DNA of 64,000 bases from Aphelenchoides besseyi (lineage: Eukaryota; Nematoda; Chromadorea; Rhabditida; Aphelenchoididae). The notes under the pieces were generated by a model. The model did no database searches and was not told where the DNA came from. It worked only from the letters and a program-made list of their open reading frames with translations. The stretch is from NCBI GenBank assembly GCA_024699855.1, contig JAMPIQ010000003.1, positions 9,858,001-9,922,000 of the forward strand. The letters are read 5' to 3'. This document shows positions 34,741 to 46,177 of this stretch, in pieces (the stretch's first letter is position 1; every line of letters starts with the position of its first letter). The position numbers and the translations under genes were made by a program.

Positions 34741-35920
34741 ATGAATCAACTGGTTTTTCCTCTCAAACTTCTTTTTTTCGTTTGTTCGGTTTCTGCAGTT
34801 CCGGCAGAAACAACGTTGACCTCAATCAGTGGCCACTTATTCGAGCCGAGCACTGTCGTTACATCGGAGATGACGATCAGCAAAAGTTGTGTTCCATCTT
34901 CGGATGTTCATCCAATGTCTGTTTTTGGCTTTTTGAACTGAAGTAATCGGTGTTTTAGAAACATTACTGCGAGCTGCTCGGTAACTCGATTTCCACTCTC
35001 TTACGATCACTATCACGAGTTTGCGGCCGAAGTCGAATTTGATCCACTCAGCTGCGACGGAATTATTCAGTAGACAGAATAACCAGTCTATTCATTCCAA
35101 TTTTCTTTTTAGTCTGAATATTTCAATCAACAACTGTGAGTTAGTGGCTATTTCCAGATCGCCGATTCCCGGTGGTTCGGTGCTTGTAATCAACGGCAAC
35201 ATCACAAATTTGCTTTCGGGCAATCGATTAGCTTTCAATTTGCGCGAAGACGAGTTGTTGATTCAATCCGGAACTCGTGAGTTCAAACAGAAAAGTGAAT
35301 GCAGATTCAAAGCCACCAAACCGAATGGACCGTTGAATTTGGATGTAACAATAAAAAACTCACAACCCACTTGTAAAGCGACGTTGTCATTGGTGAGTTG
35401 AAAACTTGGGGGTTTTGAAGGATTTGACGGTTCCAGGATCCACAAGCAAAACACTATGTTTCCACGTCCAATGGAGTGTTTGCGTACTTGCAGGATCATG
35501 TTGCGTATTTCATCGTTGGTTTCCTTATATTGTAAGTTAAAGCTAAGATTGGTTGAGTTCGTTCATTGATTTCAGGGTTCTGCTGCTATTGCTTCTCACT
35601 GTCTTTCTTTGTCTTTGGCGTTCGAATCGTTTGACAAGCAAATTCGCTCGTCCACGTCGCGGCATCTACGACCCGAGAGCTGTGGAGGACTCGTATCCGA
35701 ACGCATATCCGTGAGTTCAATAAGTGAATGTACTTTAAAAGTTGTCAACTTCAGTGTTCACTTCAAACCTGCCGATGAGCCGGTAACTCGCTCGCCACGC
35801 CTCACCGATGTTCGTGCTCCGCCAACAACGCCAACTGCCAAACGAGCTGCAGCTGCCGGAATTATTTCGGCCGTTGCGGTTACATCACAGAAACTTAGTC
35901 CACAGAAGGAAACCTTGTAA
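34741..35920 (+). CDS. Type I single-pass membrane glycoprotein, unknown family
   Basis: Six exons with 42-46 nt introns give about 300 residues. A signal peptide (MNQLVFPLKLLFFVCSVSA) is followed by an extracellular region of about 190 residues with six Cys and several N-glycosylation sequons (NIT, NIS, NIT). A transmembrane helix LVLLLLLLTVFLCLW is followed by a basic stop-transfer WRSNRLTSKFARPRR. The cytoplasmic tail is Pro/Ala/Thr-rich (TRSPRLTDVRAPPTTPTAKR). The exon junctions keep phase throughout. A competing frame over exon 1 (34731-34946) lacks an ATG and signal peptide and was rejected. Adhesion or receptor role is inference. Confidence 0.78.
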
Positions 35921-35983
35921 ATGAATACGAGCTTTAAATTCGACTAACTTGTCTATCTCCCAATTAAATGTAAATTAAATGCG

Positions 35984-35989
35984 AATAAA
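35984..35989 (+). promoter_or_regulatory. Polyadenylation signal
   Basis: AATAAA 63 nt after the stop codon of the membrane glycoprotein gene. Confidence 0.6.
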
Positions 35990-36672
35990 ACAGTAGAAAC
36001 ATTCGGTCTTGCTCACACATTATTGCATAAGTTTCTTTCGTGATCATCGTTTGAGAATACGCGGATTACTCGGTCGGGTAATTGCGCTCAATTTTCGACG
36101 ACCATGAGGAGGTTTCCACTCCGTTCGCTTTTACGTGTGATGGACGGCAAGTCGAATGGATGATGAGGCTCGAAGAGACCATAGAAGCGAATCATTGATG
36201 CAATTGAAGGGATGTTTTTGTACGATGAGCAAGATCGAAAACACCGAAATACAACAGAAGATGGTCACGGCTAAAGACGTGAATAAACGTTAATCGTTCT
36301 TGCTCGTTTCAGTGAATTAACGGCCTTCTTTAAGCACCATGATTGTTTTCTGACTATCGTTTGAACATTCCTCATTTGTAATCGAGCATTTTCTAATCAT
36401 CATTTCGCTCTTTACGCATCATTAGAGTTTCGCTAATTGCAGCGCCAAGATAGAAACAATTCGTCGCACAATACGAAGGTCCGTGAACTTCATTTCGTTG
36501 TCTTTTTAGTTCCGAATCACCGTTCTATTATTGTTCTCGCCTTCTACATGGTTTCTGTGGTTTAAGTATTGCGCTCGGATTGTCAAGTACCCATCGAATT
36601 ATTTTACGTGTTGTGCAATAAGACGAACTTCCCTATTACAAGTGGATCATCTTTTGTTACCAATTTCAAGTC
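35990..36672. other. Intergenic, upstream of the collagen gene
   Basis: No coding frame supported. The sequence before 36673 contains no TATA box at a convincing distance. Confidence 0.4.
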
Positions 36673-38596
36673 ATGGAAGCTGATGAAGAGATTGTACGAT
36701 TCAAAGCCAAAAATGCCGAAATCGAATCGTTGCGACGTTTCGCTGTGCTTGGAATCAGTTTGTCGACAATTGCAACGATTTGCGCTGTAGTGACCGCACC
36801 GATGATCTGCTCGCATTTGCAGCACATTCAATCGGCTATGCAAGACAACTTGGAGTTCTGTCGTGCACGTTCGTCAAACATTTGGAGAGAAGTAGCGAAA
36901 ACTCAAGTAACTTTTTTCGATTGGTTCTTAACCTCAAACTTTAGGTCATGGCTCATTATTTGCCACGTCAAAAGCGTCACTCCGGTTTTGCATCAACAAC
37001 ACCGGTAAGCGGTTACTCAAGCGGTGCATCGACAACACCAACAAGCTCAACGACCGCTGCAGCATCGTCGACTGGAAGTTCCGCATTGCCGCCGGCCGCT
37101 ATTCCGCCGAAACTCGAAGTTCACGCCGCAAAATATAATGGAAATGGAGGTGAACCGGAAAGTGGCGAGTCGACTTTGAGCACAAGCAATCCAATGGATG
37201 CGGCAGCAATGGGTTTAACAGCCACAGCAATGGGATCAACACCCGAATTAACATCTCCTACAACACAAACATCAGCTCTGCCATCTTCGACTACAATCTC
37301 ACCGTCAAGTTCGTCCTTTGCTCCAATGCATGATTCAAGTTTTGCATCTTCAAATGGCTGCTGTGGCTGTGGAATTTCACCACCAGGACCACCAGGGTTA
37401 GTTTGGACTATCGAGGCATCAATAACTGGTTATTTCAAAGGCCTCCCGGTGTTGATGGCAAACCAGGAGAAGGTTTGTTAGGATTCTGAAATAAAATTGA
37501 CTAGCAAATTTGTAGATGGGAAACCGGGATTACCAGGAAAAGGCATCTGAAGGCACATTAAACAAAACTAATTGATTATATTCAAGATGGCATTACACCG
37601 AAAGCTTCTCCAACAGCTTCAACTCCAATTCCAAAACCTTGCTTTACGTGTCCTCCAGGTAAATTTGAATTATCTTTCGTCTTAGATTGTTTGCTTTAGG
37701 ACCAATTGGGCCAATCGGAAATCCAGGGTTTGAATGCAGCGCTTGACTGATGTTAATGGTGGATTTTAGACCAAAAGGAAAAGTTGGAATGCCCGGAGTA
37801 AGAGGGAAAAATGGAGCAGATGGAATTCAAGGTCAGTTAGTTGATTTGCGTACAATTATTGTTACAAAAGGACCACCCGGAGCGATTGGAATCGAAGGCC
37901 CACCGGTAAGTTTTCAATTGATTTACTTACGTTTTATTAAACTTTAAGGGAACACCTGGGCTACCCGGTATCTTGAAGCAAGTGAAACAGTCTTGAAAGT
38001 AAATTTAGGAAAACCCGGAATGCCGGGAAAAGATGGCGTCTTAAAAACAATAAAAGGACCTCCAGGACCACCGTTTGTCGAAAATGATGACTGTTAATGA
38101 TGTACTATTTTAGAGGTCCCGCTGGTCCTGAAGGAAGTCCAGTATGTTTTAAGTTGTTAAATTACGTTTTATTGTATTCAATAGGGTCCACAAGGAATTC
38201 CGTATGTGTTGAAATGCTTTCAAATAACAATAGCTGAACGATTTTAGCGGCCAAAACGGCAAAAATGGAGATTCGGGTTCAAGAGGTAAGTTTACGAACG
38301 GAAAAGCATAATAAAGAACTTTATTTAGGACCACCGTAAGTAAAAATCGTTCACATTGTAAGGTAATGAGCAATTACAGTGGTGATCCGGGAGCTGTTGG
38401 TCGAAATGGATCGTAGGTTTTTTCGTTTATTTGATTGCTAATATCCATCAATTTAGTCCCGCTAAAAAAGGCGATCAAGGACGTGAGTTTGATTGAAAGC
38501 TTGTTATGAATTCTGATGATTTTAGCTTCTGGTGAAGCTGGAAAAAAAGGATCTTGCGACCACTGTCCAGTTCCACGAACAGCTCCAGGCTATTGA
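36673..38596 (+). CDS. Nematode cuticle-type collagen, highly fragmented into small exons
   Basis: Exon 1 encodes the cuticle collagen N-terminal domain with its transmembrane helix (FAVLGISLSTIATICAVVTAP). Exon 2 carries RQKR, a subtilisin-type cleavage site, then an unusual Ser/Thr/Ala-rich stretch of about 120 residues and the cluster NGCCGCG. The Gly-X-Y domain then runs over about 14 tiny exons, interrupted by a Thr/Pro linker with C-F-T-C, and ends GSCDHCPVPRTAPGY. Splice phases preserve Gly-X-Y at nearly every junction. One exon (38329-38335) has only 7 nt, and others have 17 and 28 nt. One intron appears to use a GC donor (GGAAAAG|GCATCT near 37541). The product is probably a secreted matrix or cuticle collagen; the long mucin-like insert and tiny exons are atypical of the family. 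Confidence 0.88.
38329..38335 (+). other. 7-nt microexon of the collagen gene
   Basis: GACCACC is flanked by TTTATTTAG and GTAAGTA. It completes AGA-G|GA-CCA-CC|T-GGT, keeping Gly-Pro-Pro-Gly; skipping it would shift the frame and destroy the triple-helix repeat. Confidence 0.75.
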
Positions 38597-38894
38597 TCTA
38601 TTTGGACGAAGACAATAGAGTGGTGTTGTTTCACACGCTCATTGGGATTTCAGAGTTTAGCGCTTTGATTGTTTCAGTTGGTTTTCTTCTAATGCATCGA
38701 ATAAACAAAAGAAGTTTTCAAAAGGGTTATCGAAGATAATTAAAACTAATTTCCGTACTAATTACTTCTAAAGATCAATTGAATATTTGAGCTGTTGTTT
38801 ATGTACTTAACTTATTCATAGAATAGTTCGAAAAGATAAAAACTGATGATAGTTTATTAGCAACAAGTTCAATTAACAATGAGACTCAAAAAGA

Positions 38895-40410
38895 TTAAGA
38901 TCGGCTTCTACGACGTCGTCTCGGCGGAGTGTCGTGACGACGTCTTTCGCGGACTGGCGAATCGTATCTTCTTCGTCGATGATCACCACGTTCTCTCGAT
39001 CTCCGGCGATCATCCCGATGTCTTTTCCGCTCATCGTCTTCGTTTCGTCGTCGACTTTCCGGCGATGAAGAATGGTTACGACGACTCCGCTTTTCACGCG
39101 GTTCATCTCGTTGCTCTCGTCTGTTTGTTGGTTGTCGTTGATTTGGTGATTTCACCTGCAATCGTGTATATGAAATACAATTTGCAAAAGAAAAACAAAC
39201 ATCATCGTCTTGGTCATTACGCTTCCATTGATAAGTCTTGGCGACCGATTGACTGAAATCGACGTGTATTCGACGATCGTCAATCAGCACGTTGTCCATT
39301 TTCAAGTATGCAGCTTCACATTGCTCGGGCTAAAAAATGGAATGTTCGACGTGGTGAATGAATGAACTTACAGTTGCAAACTCAATAAACGCGTATTGTA
39401 GCGATGCTTTGGTACGTCTGTCTTTGATCACTTCGCAGGATTTGACATCACCGAAACGTCCGAAAATCACTTCCAAATCTTCGTCGGTTGTCACAGGATT
39501 TAGTTTACAAACAAAAAGCACGTTGTCGGGCGGTTTCTCGTCGACATCGTGAATGTCGCCAATCATCTCAAGAATTTGAGCGTGAGTCTTCAAATCGCGA
39601 TCTTGAATCTCGCGTTGAATTTGTTCAGCCGTCTTGTCCGCATCCTCATTGACATCTTGATCCAAAGCGATTTTGTTTGCAATCTAAATAGCAGTCAAAA
39701 GATAAAAAGGTTTACAGTTTACCTCAATCAAATCTGAAGTTGGAGATGGCGAACGAGATGGAAATCTCAAACGTTTGTCGTCTGGAAATGGATCATCCAA
39801 AATGATCGTATGTGCGATTCTGAAATAAAAGAGAAATTAAATCGAGTCAAAAACTACGTACCGTATGTCTCTGTATGGTTGATTGAACTCGTCGACAATC
39901 TGTTCGTTAAGAGCACCAAGAGTCTCCAATCCTTCGTTGATTACTCCAAAGATGCAATGCTTTCCGTCCAAGAAGTCCAATTCATCGGCCAATGTAATAA
40001 AAAACTGGCTTCCGTACATATCGGAACCATTGTTCACAAACGATACCATTCCGCGCCGACGATGTTTCATTTTGACGGGAGTTTCCTCTTGAAAGTAACG
40101 AGCGTTATTGCCCAAGTATTGTCTAAACCAAAAGTATTCGATTGAAAAAGTTGGTTGAAGTAACTCACGCAAAAATCGACTCGCCGCCTTGGCCGGTGTT
40201 CGTCGGGTCGCCGGTTTGAGCAATGTAATCTTTCTGAAACAGTCGAATTTAGCAAAAACAGAAGAAACTCACTTGTATTGTGAAAAACTGACAGAGATTG
40301 TAGTACTTGGATTTGCAAAGTTTGAGAAAGTTTCGTGTAGCCGTCGGACGCTCTTTGATGAACAAATCAACGACGATATCACCAACCGTTGTTTCAATTA
40401 AAACAGACAT
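38895..40410 (-). CDS. sig-7: PPIL4-type nuclear cyclophilin with RRM domain
   Basis: Six or seven exons encode about 460 residues. The N-terminal cyclophilin domain ([17 protein letters not shown]..., [46 protein letters not shown]) lacks several classic isomerase residues, as in other PPIL4 proteins. A linker with acidic and DPF segments leads to an RRM: RNP2 LFVCKL and RNP1 LQYAFIEF. The C terminus is RS/RD-rich ([16 protein letters not shown]... RRRRRSRS). A 45-nt in-frame segment with GTTTGT...TTGCAG borders is probably an intron. PPIL4 acts in spliceosomal and transcription-elongation complexes; the C. elegans counterpart is sig-7. A minus-strand AATAAA lies at 38853-38858. Confidence 0.92.
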
Positions 40411-40560
40411 TTCTTGAATGTTAAAACAACTGGACAGAGAATTCAAAGTCCACAGATTTCAGCAAAAAGCGTCAAAAATAGTGTTCATACAATGCAAACT
40501 CTATCGATTTTCCGCTATGTAACTGAGAATTTACACTTGAAAGCCAGTGCCTCTTAAAAT

Positions 40561-41930
40561 GTGTAATTAACAAAACAAAAAGACCTATTAATCGACTCTA
40601 AACCCTGTGAATATCAGTGGAATCCAATCAGCCAATAAGCTAAAATACACAACACCCCCCATTCCCTTGTATGACATGTCCATCGCGCAAATCGAAGTAT
40701 CTCGAAGAATTTGGCAACAACCAGTGCTTATATTATAACAATAGAAAGCCCAAAAATCTGGCTATTCAACGTGCTTAAAGTTGTAGCCACCGGATTACTA
40801 GGAGAAAAATGAGAGCACTTCAAAGCCAAAGAATATGTCAAAAATTGTTCAAAATTGCAAAAGTTTGCGCAGCTCTTCTCGCTGATGATGGTAAGCTCCA
40901 ATCTGGCCCACTAGTGAAGGAGCTCAGAAGACTATAATACTATGAAATTGGGAAGCTGAAGTTGATCGAGAGCAGAATTACAATCTTAAACACACTCAGA
41001 AATCGCTCAAATTTGAAAACTTTGTTGTGTCCATAACAATTGATCTCCGTCGTTGAAATCTGCACATATAAGTAAACATTTTACAAGTGTTAATTGATGT
41101 AAATTGGGAGTCAATCGATTTACTGATTGTGGAAAAAACGGACGTGAAATCTGCCGACCAATAAACGAATAAACTTAAAATTTTGTTTAATAAATTCGAA
41201 TCAGCCAACAATCTACTGTCCAATTTCATGTAAAGAATATGACCCGAAGCTAACAGCTCAGTGATTGTTGACGTCTCGGTAGATGTGATTGCGTTCTAAA
41301 GAACGCTGCCAATCTCGTTCAAATTCAGAATTACCTCGGGGAAAGCCTGGAAGTGAGAAAACAATATGATTGGAACGCCGATCAATTAATGAAATTGTTC
41401 TCTTTTGTCTACCGAGAGATGTCAACCGCCGTCTCAGTTCCTATCACTGGTAGCGACTGCATATTTGACTGCGGGTACCGCCTTCTGCAGCTTCGACGGG
41501 CTCATTCGAGTAGCATATAAACCCTGGAAATGAGTCCAAACAGTCACTCCATCGTCTCATTCCTTTCCTAGTCATTCCTTCTCTACTCATTCCTCTGCTC
41601 TTCTCTCCGCTGGTCGATCAACGCACTAATATCATGCACTGTTCACGTTTCAACTAGTGCATGAAATTAGTGCGTGGGATGGCCAAGCGGAGAAATCGAA
41701 GAGCAGACTCCTAGTCCAACTACTCGGATCGTTTGACCGTTCCCATCCTCAGGTTACTTTTCAGTTGTACGAGTAACCGAGAGCGTGAGCGGGAATGGCA
41801 TAGCGATTATTTTGATGTCTCAAATAATGTTGTCATCGATCATAAGATATGAAGCGACAAGAAAAGAAATAATTTAACGATAACAATAAATTTTGTTGCA
41901 TAATGGTCGTTGCTGGAAGATTTTCACACA
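40561..41930. repeat. Dispersed repeat R, copy 2
   Basis: Near-identical to 211-1571 along its whole length: same 42-codon frame at 40809, same TATA-like box, 15-nt tandem repeats, hairpin (41623-41673) and box-A-like motif (41680-41690). It lacks the leftmost 100 bp shared by copies 1 and 3. Differences from copy 1 include a patch at 40734-40757, a 2-nt insertion near 41133 and single changes. It sits 150 bp upstream of the start codon of the PPIL4-like gene and 260 bp beyond the stop codon of the SXP/RAL-2 gene, both on the minus strand. Confidence 0.93.
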
Positions 41931-42191
41931 AACGATTCTGTTGAAGTGGAAATCGAAGTCATGAACTTGAGTTGAACAAGCTTAAAAGTCGGATCACATA
42001 GCTCATATCGTTGTTCTAATTCACTGCATTCTCATACGATCAATTAGTGTTTTAGACAATAAACCTCAACCTAAACTGCTTAAAATGATACAAGAATTAG
42101 AGTTCTATTCACAGTTTAATCAAAAATACTTTCGTTGTAACTTTAAATTGCAATCTCTTTATTTTGTTGCTAAAACCGTCAACAACTTGTT

Positions 42192-43603
42192 CTAGGTTTC
42201 GATTTTAGCTCCCTCTTTCGTTTCAGGTTCCTCATCAGTAGTTGTTTTCTTGTCGTTGTCTTTCTTGTCCGTTACCTTCTCTTTGGTTCCAGTCTTCGTA
42301 TCTGCTTCAGATTTCGGTTTTTCTTTCAAACCGAACAAGTGAACATTGTTGTTTCTGAATTCGTCAAGAATCTTCTCGTCCGTTTGCTTAATCAATGCAC
42401 TAATCTGTTTGTGCTCTTGATCGAAAGTAATTTGTCCGTTACGTTGAATCTTCTGCAAGCTCGTTTAAAGAATCGTATTCTGAATAGCAACTTACCAGAA
42501 TCTTCTTGAACAACTTTTTCGCGTCATCGCTCATCTTTTCGTTGACAGTCGCGGCATCCTTCTTCATTTGCGTGTCGTACTTCGATTTGGCGTCTTTGAA
42601 CGTTTTCTAAAAACTGCATTTTGTTCAAATGTTTTGGTCTTGAACTCACTTGTAAGTTTGGTTTGAGTTTGTGAACAAAACTCTCGATCTTCTTTTTGTA
42701 TTCGCGTTTCTTCAAATTCCGTTGAACGAGAATTTTACGCAAAGAATTTTGATCGTCTTTTGTCAGTTTTCTGTAGAGCGTAGCAATGTAACCAGTGGGT
42801 TTGAAAAGCTGTTTCTTCTTCTGTTGTTTTTTGCGTGATTTGCTGGGCTTCTTTTTGTGCTGTTTGGCTTTGGACTTCTTGTTTTTCTTGCTCTTTCCGT
42901 GTCTTTTTGGTCGTCGTGGAGGAACACCGGGCAACTTGATTTTGGCTTTCTTCAATTCACGGATTGTCTTCTTGTTCGCCTTCTTTAGCGTGTCTTTGAT
43001 TCGTTTTTGTTCCACTGGCTTCGTAATCGACTCGTCTTGTGCTATGACCTTGATCACAAGTATAGTGCTGGATTCACATTGCGAGACTTACGTTTAACAT
43101 TGTAAACAACGCTTGTGCGTCGGGACTTAACTTCTTTAGTTTGTTAGCTGTCCATCTTTCTTGTTTCTTCTGAGCAGCCATAGCTTTTTGACGTGCCATT
43201 TTGATTTTCTTCTACAACTAAGAGATTATAAGATTACAGACTGATCACTCACTTGTTGTTTCGGTAGGAGTTTGCGAACAAAACCGTTCAGTTTTGACTT
43301 GTGAATCTTCTTCGACACACTTCGACCCTTTCGCATCACAAAGAAAAACCGTCGACGTTGTTTTTCGTTCAAATGAGCCCGAAGCACCCTCAAATTTCGA
43401 TGTCGTTTCTTCTTCTGCGTGTGTTTGTGATGATGAGTCGTGCTGCCATGCTTTGTTTTGGCAACATGATGAGTAGATTCTGAATGTTGAAGTCTCGTCT
43501 TCGTGTTGTGTTTCTGAGCGAACTGAGTTGGCGATTGAGCTTCAGCGTAAACGACGTAAAGAACGAGGAGAAGAACCACGATCTTAATGATACGATTCCA
43601 CAT
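42192..43603 (-). CDS. Secreted Lys/His-rich protein with two SXP/RAL-2 (DUF148)-like units
   Basis: Five exons encode about 410 residues. A signal peptide (MWNRIIKIVVLLLVLYVVYA) precedes a His/Lys-rich region. Two related units follow: KLNGFVRKLLPKQQ...LSPDAQALFTMLNVIAQDES and KIESFVHKLKPNLQ...MSDDAKKLFKKILKIQRNG, each with the leucine-rich helical pattern of nematode SXP/RAL-2 proteins. Both units are interrupted by introns at matching points (after LPKQQ and KPNLQ; after TMLN and KKIL), so the second arose by duplication. A Lys-rich linker with about 35 percent Lys separates them and an acidic Thr/Lys tail ends the protein. SXP/RAL-2 members are secreted nematode antigens of poorly known, possibly lipid- or metal-binding, function. 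A minus-strand AATAAA lies at 42158-42163. Confidence 0.82.
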
Positions 43604-44275
43604 GATCACTGGGATTCAAAAGTAAATGCACGGAGTTCAGAAATTACGGAAAACTGTTGAGTTTAAGATCAGTCTTATAAGCGGTTTGTGCGCTTTAAAT
43701 TGCAATCCGCCTGCGGGTTTCCGTTGATTTTTGTTGTCAAGTTTCAATGACAATTTTCGTGCACAAAAACACCTGTGCATACATGTAGAACACGAGTCTC
43801 ATTAGACTGGTGTAAGATCAACTTTGGTTTCTCATCTCTGCGAAGAGATTCCACCCTTTCGGAGAACTTGTTATCGAACTGTGCACCGAATTTCTTTAAA
43901 GAACTTTATGTCTTGTACGAGAATCATCGCTGTTCAATACAAACAACTTTGTCAATCATTTGTAGACATGTCATATGTTGCAAGTAAACGCAATTAGAAG
44001 CTGTTAGTCACATAACTCGTATGTCGCTCTTCAGTTCGTAAATGAGTTTGTTTGAACAGTTGATCAAGCAGTCAAACCGCGCAAAAAACTACAAATCAAT
44101 TCGGACGAGTTCGTTTTGCTTAACGTTCAACTGGATGAGTACTTGGGTCTTTTGATTCGGAGGAAGATTCAAAGTTTATCAAAAAGTTGGGCACAACCAT
44201 TTTATTTTGACGATGACATTAGACTCAAATATAGAAGAAAGTACAATTATTAGGAATTGGATGCTGAATTGGCTA
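43604..44275. other. Intergenic
   Basis: Upstream region of the secreted SXP/RAL-2-like gene plus AT-rich sequence. A TATAAG-like site near 43675 lies 70 nt upstream of the start codon. No coding frame supported. Confidence 0.35.
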
Positions 44276-45718
44276 TTATACGATTAGTGGTGCGTTGTGT
44301 GGAAACTTGACCACTTTATCGGAAGCAAATTCACCGTCCGTTGGATGAACTCGAACTAAAATCTTGGATCTGTCCAATGGACCATCGAGTTGAAATGAAA
44401 ACGCCAGAGTGTTGAGTTCGGTTAGAATCTCACGCGGGTCCTTGTCCAGAAATCGGTGTTTCAGTGTCTTCAACCAATTGATATTCGAGATGGATGCTGC
44501 ATCGCTTTTGTAGACGCTAACTTCCAAATCGAATTGAAGTTCGATTTGTGCATTGAAATCGGTGGTAAGTTGTCTGACGAAATTAGTAGCAAAATCGTAA
44601 ATCTTCGTATTTAAAGTCTCCAAATTGGATGTCTGAAATATCAAAGCTCGTACCACATTTACGTTCGTAATCTTACAGATCGAAAGTTCAGACCAAATCC
44701 GTGAACTAGAGTCAATTTCTTAAGATTGGGAGTGACAAGTCGAAGGTATTGTATGAACTCGTCGATTGTTTTCGATGTTGCTTCCGAGTCGATACTAATT
44801 CGAAGACTTTCAATACGTGGATTAGGCTTCATGTTGAAGAGATGAAAATCGAATATAAGCGCATCGTCCACTGTTGCAACACGATGAATGTCCAACTCTC
44901 GAGTTGAAATGTCAAAGTATCGTTTCACATCTAAACCAATTCATGCTCGAATCATTCCGTTCATCCAACTCACAACACAAATCCATTTGTTGTGAAAGTT
45001 TGACTTTAACATAGTCGAAGTCGGTATTTGAGCGAATGAGATGAGCAAAGAACTCGTCGTCCACTTCGACGCGTCGAATTGGTACGGTCAGAACTTCGAT
45101 AAGTGAGGCGCACGCATTCTCGTTGCCACTCTCTTTGAAACACAGAAACGTGTCTTTGTCGATGCACGCTGAAATTTCAGCAAAGTTCAAAATGACTACT
45201 GTTGGCTTCTTACAACCTCCCGTAGCATCGGAAAGTGCCGCTCCAATCGCGAGAACATTGATACGAGAGAAACCTGTTTTGATGAAGCCGATTCGATGGA
45301 TTTTTGGTTTAACAATCTGGAGAAACTTGATTAGATTCTGCGCGTTTTTGAATGCCAAATCGTCGTAGAGCCACGTGAGTGTAACACATTTCACGCGAAA
45401 GGTCAAAATGCAACCAACACTCGGGAACAATTGTCGAAAAGCTTGAATCGTTTGTTGATTAAGAGCCTTGAATTCACGATTAAGAGATCGATTGAAATGA
45501 AAACTTACGGCCAATTGCAACAGTTTTGTTTCATAATTCGCATTGTTAGCCGTCTTGTCGTCCATTTCCACGATTGGGTGATTATTTTCATCCTCTTCTA
45601 TTTTTACATCTTCCGATTCGTATCGACAGTGAAATGCGGCGTTTTGAGCCAAAGCCATGTATCCCTGAGCGCTCAACGGCTTCTCTTCGCTGCTTTGAAC
45701 GTGATCGGGATTAACCAT
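44276..45718 (-). CDS. Uncharacterised protein, about 400 residues
   Basis: Starts at ATG 45718 (MVNPDHVQSSEEKPL...), 24 nt after a GTTTTCAG acceptor. An acidic N terminus is followed by a leucine-rich alpha/beta pattern (VKPKIHRIGFIKTGFSRI, TPNLKKLTLVHGFGLNF, NPRIESLRISIDSE) that resembles the associated region of nematode F-box proteins, but no F-box is visible. Introns of 42-46 nt are inferred near 45465-45506, 44935-44978 and 44634-44678; the first has a length divisible by three, so the open frame continues through it. Family is unassigned. Confidence 0.65.
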
Positions 45719-46177
45719 GGACTTCGAACTTGTTGTGAAAACTGAAAACCCCAATAAGAATAGTTGATTCAAGAAATAAGCTTAAAACGCGTGGAGTTAT
45801 GTGCTCAAAGTGAAAAATTGACAAACAAACTTTCCTCCACGAGAAAATTTCGTAACTTAAAAGAGTCTTTGTAGTCACAATGGGACGGATTACGCTTCAA
45901 AACAACTAATGACCCGATCTATTCTGTAGGGAATATGACTTACTATAGAATCTTTATGTTAAAGACATTAGTGCAAGAGCTAGTTTGGGCACCGATTAAG
46001 ATCAAGTGGACGCGCGAAGTAACATGTTTATGTTCACCTAACACTTTCAAATACATTTAACAAAAAAAGCTCAGATGAGAAGAGATGACTCGACCGTTCG
46101 AGGGAGACATAACAACTGTGCACATTTGTGGGTTTAGTGCTAACTTTGTTTCTTGAACTCACGAAATCGATCTCAAC
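45719..46177. other. Intergenic between divergent genes
   Basis: No coding frame supported; probably contains the promoters of the flanking divergent genes. Confidence 0.35.

Noticed and set aside
34731..34946. Alternative Cys-rich frame over the signal-peptide exon
   Set aside because: No ATG in a sensible place and no phase-compatible continuation, unlike the signal-peptide frame.
38879..39256. 125-codon plus-strand frame
   Set aside because: Antisense of the Arg/Ser-rich tail of the PPIL4-like gene.
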